DNA of 41,241 nucleotides from Pseudonocardia sp. KRD291 (GTDB taxonomy: Bacteria > Actinomycetota > Actinomycetes > Mycobacteriales > Pseudonocardiaceae), in assembly GCF_019263595.1 (NCBI RefSeq), contig NZ_JADQDD010000018.1, forward strand, positions 1 to 41,241, given 5' to 3'. The position numbers were made by a program, and so were the translations under genes. Below are positions 40,772 to 41,241 of this stretch, one piece after another (the first letter of the stretch is position 1; each line of letters starts with the position of its first letter). The notes under the pieces were generated by a model. That model was not told the origin of the DNA, did not search any database, and saw only the letters and a program-made list of their open reading frames with translations.

Positions 40772-41241
40772 TCAGCAGGGCGCGCCCAGGGTGCTGCCGG
40801 CCTCGCCGACCTCCAGGCGCGGCGGCGAGCCGGCCATCGGCAGCGAGGCTCGCCAGCAGATCCGGCCGACCTTGAGCCCGTCCGGGCCGTCGGCGGGGTT
40901 CTGCACGCTGACGAACCGGACCAGCGCGAGCACGCGGCCCTGGGAGAGGTCGGTGATCCGGTCCACCCGGATCGTGCCGTCCGTCGTCGAGCCGACGCCG
41001 CGCAGCCACTCGTCGCGGGGCTGCTGGGCCGCCCGCTCGTCGGTGACGACCTGGGTCCACGTCGGGTAGTCCCGGTTGTTGATCGCGTTGAAGTACAGCT
41101 GGATCTGCTCGAGCACCAGTGTGGCGGCCGGGTGACCGGCCGCGTCGTCGCTGAGCGCGACGGTGGCCGGACCGGCGCCGGACGTCGGGACCGACGGCGG
41201 CGCGGAGCCCGGCGACAGGCCCTGCAGGCTCTCGCCGGAGG
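40772..41241 (-). CDS. Hypothetical secreted/NTF2-like protein (5' end outside the window)
   Basis: The frame is open from the window edge to the stop at 40772. The first visible residues (SGESLQGLSPGSAPPSVPTSG) form a Ser/Pro-rich linker of the kind found after a signal peptide or lipobox. The folded part follows: ATLVLEQIQLYFNAINNRDYPTWTQVVTDERAAQ, then strands TIRVDRITDLSQGRVLALVRFVSVQ and a C-terminal Cys pair (ICWRAS, GAPC). The helix-then-strands layout suggests an NTF2-like lipoprotein domain. The GTG at 41116 is internal, not the start. Confidence 0.75.
   Translation of the reverse strand, partial: SGESLQGLSPGSAPPSVPTSGAGPATVALSDDAAGHPAATLVLEQIQLYFNAINNRDYPTWTQVVTDERAAQQPRDEWLRGVGSTTDGTIRVDRITDLSQGRVLALVRFVSVQNPADGPDGLKVGRICWRASLPMAGSPPRLEVGEAGSTLGAPC

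Overview
The window is very GC-rich, uses many GTG and TTG starts, and chains genes through ATGA/GTGA overlaps. This is an actinobacterial chromosome. The right end has aceE, a PucR-type regulator, then fabD-fabH-acpP-fabF, with ahpE and a DUF3052 gene beside aceE. That layout combines the Mycobacterium tuberculosis Rv2238c-Rv2245 order with the Streptomyces fasR-fabDHPF order, and a Pseudonocardiales member (Pseudonocardia-like) is my best guess. The naming of the genus is inference.

Region 1 (1-8516) is an aromatic-acid oxygenase locus. It holds the 3' part of an aldehyde dehydrogenase, Rieske dioxygenase alpha and beta subunits, a 112-residue protein of unknown function, a cis-dihydrodiol dehydrogenase, a [3Fe-4S]-type ferredoxin, a ferredoxin reductase, a class II aldolase/adducin protein, an IclR regulator and a second class II aldolase/adducin protein. 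The set matches the phthalate 3,4-dioxygenase (pht) operons of Arthrobacter and Rhodococcus, where a class II aldolase-like enzyme (PhtC) decarboxylates 3,4-dihydroxyphthalate to protocatechuate. A motif is shared between the dioxygenase promoter and the iclR promoter.

Region 2 (8517-19708) is a patchwork of small accessory units. It contains the C-terminal stump of an SDR gene, a 37-codon ORF resembling a deleted flavin reductase, two SnoaL-like proteins and a leaderless TetR gene between paired operators. It also contains a four-gene methyltransferase/membrane/TetR/serine-hydrolase operon behind its own operator, a divergent cupin/tautomerase pair, an NmrA-like protein with an MFS exporter and a divergent TetR, and a secreted protein of unknown function.

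Region 3 (19853-25984) looks like the lower protocatechuate 4,5-cleavage (or gallate) pathway. It has a 2-pyrone-4,6-dicarboxylate (PDC) lactonase, an MFS importer, an RraA-type CHA aldolase, a 4-oxalomesaconate tautomerase, a GntR/FCD regulator and a LigJ-type 4-oxalomesaconate hydratase. Three near-identical palindromes (ATTGTTgACAAT, gTTGTcgACAAT, ATTGTTaACAAT) mark the operon start, the gntR start codon and the divergent ligJ promoter, which suggests a self-contained regulon. No ring-cleavage dioxygenase or LigC dehydrogenase is present. Together, regions 1 and 3 could carry phthalate to pyruvate and oxaloacetate apart from those two steps.

Region 4 (26001-30823) has a divergent MarR/F420-type nitroreductase pair with two identical operators, two overlapping tiny membrane-protein ORFs, a CseBC-like two-component system with a lipoprotein, and a small three-helix-bundle-type protein. 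A tRNA-Val(TAC) gene at 30824-30898 separates this accessory stretch from the core.

Region 5 (30947-41241) is core metabolism: ahpE, a DUF3052 gene, aceE, a cold-shock gene, the PucR/FasR-type regulator and the FAS-II initiation/elongation genes. It ends in a bidirectional terminator and a converging partial gene. I saw no insertion sequence, phage gene, CRISPR array or rRNA.
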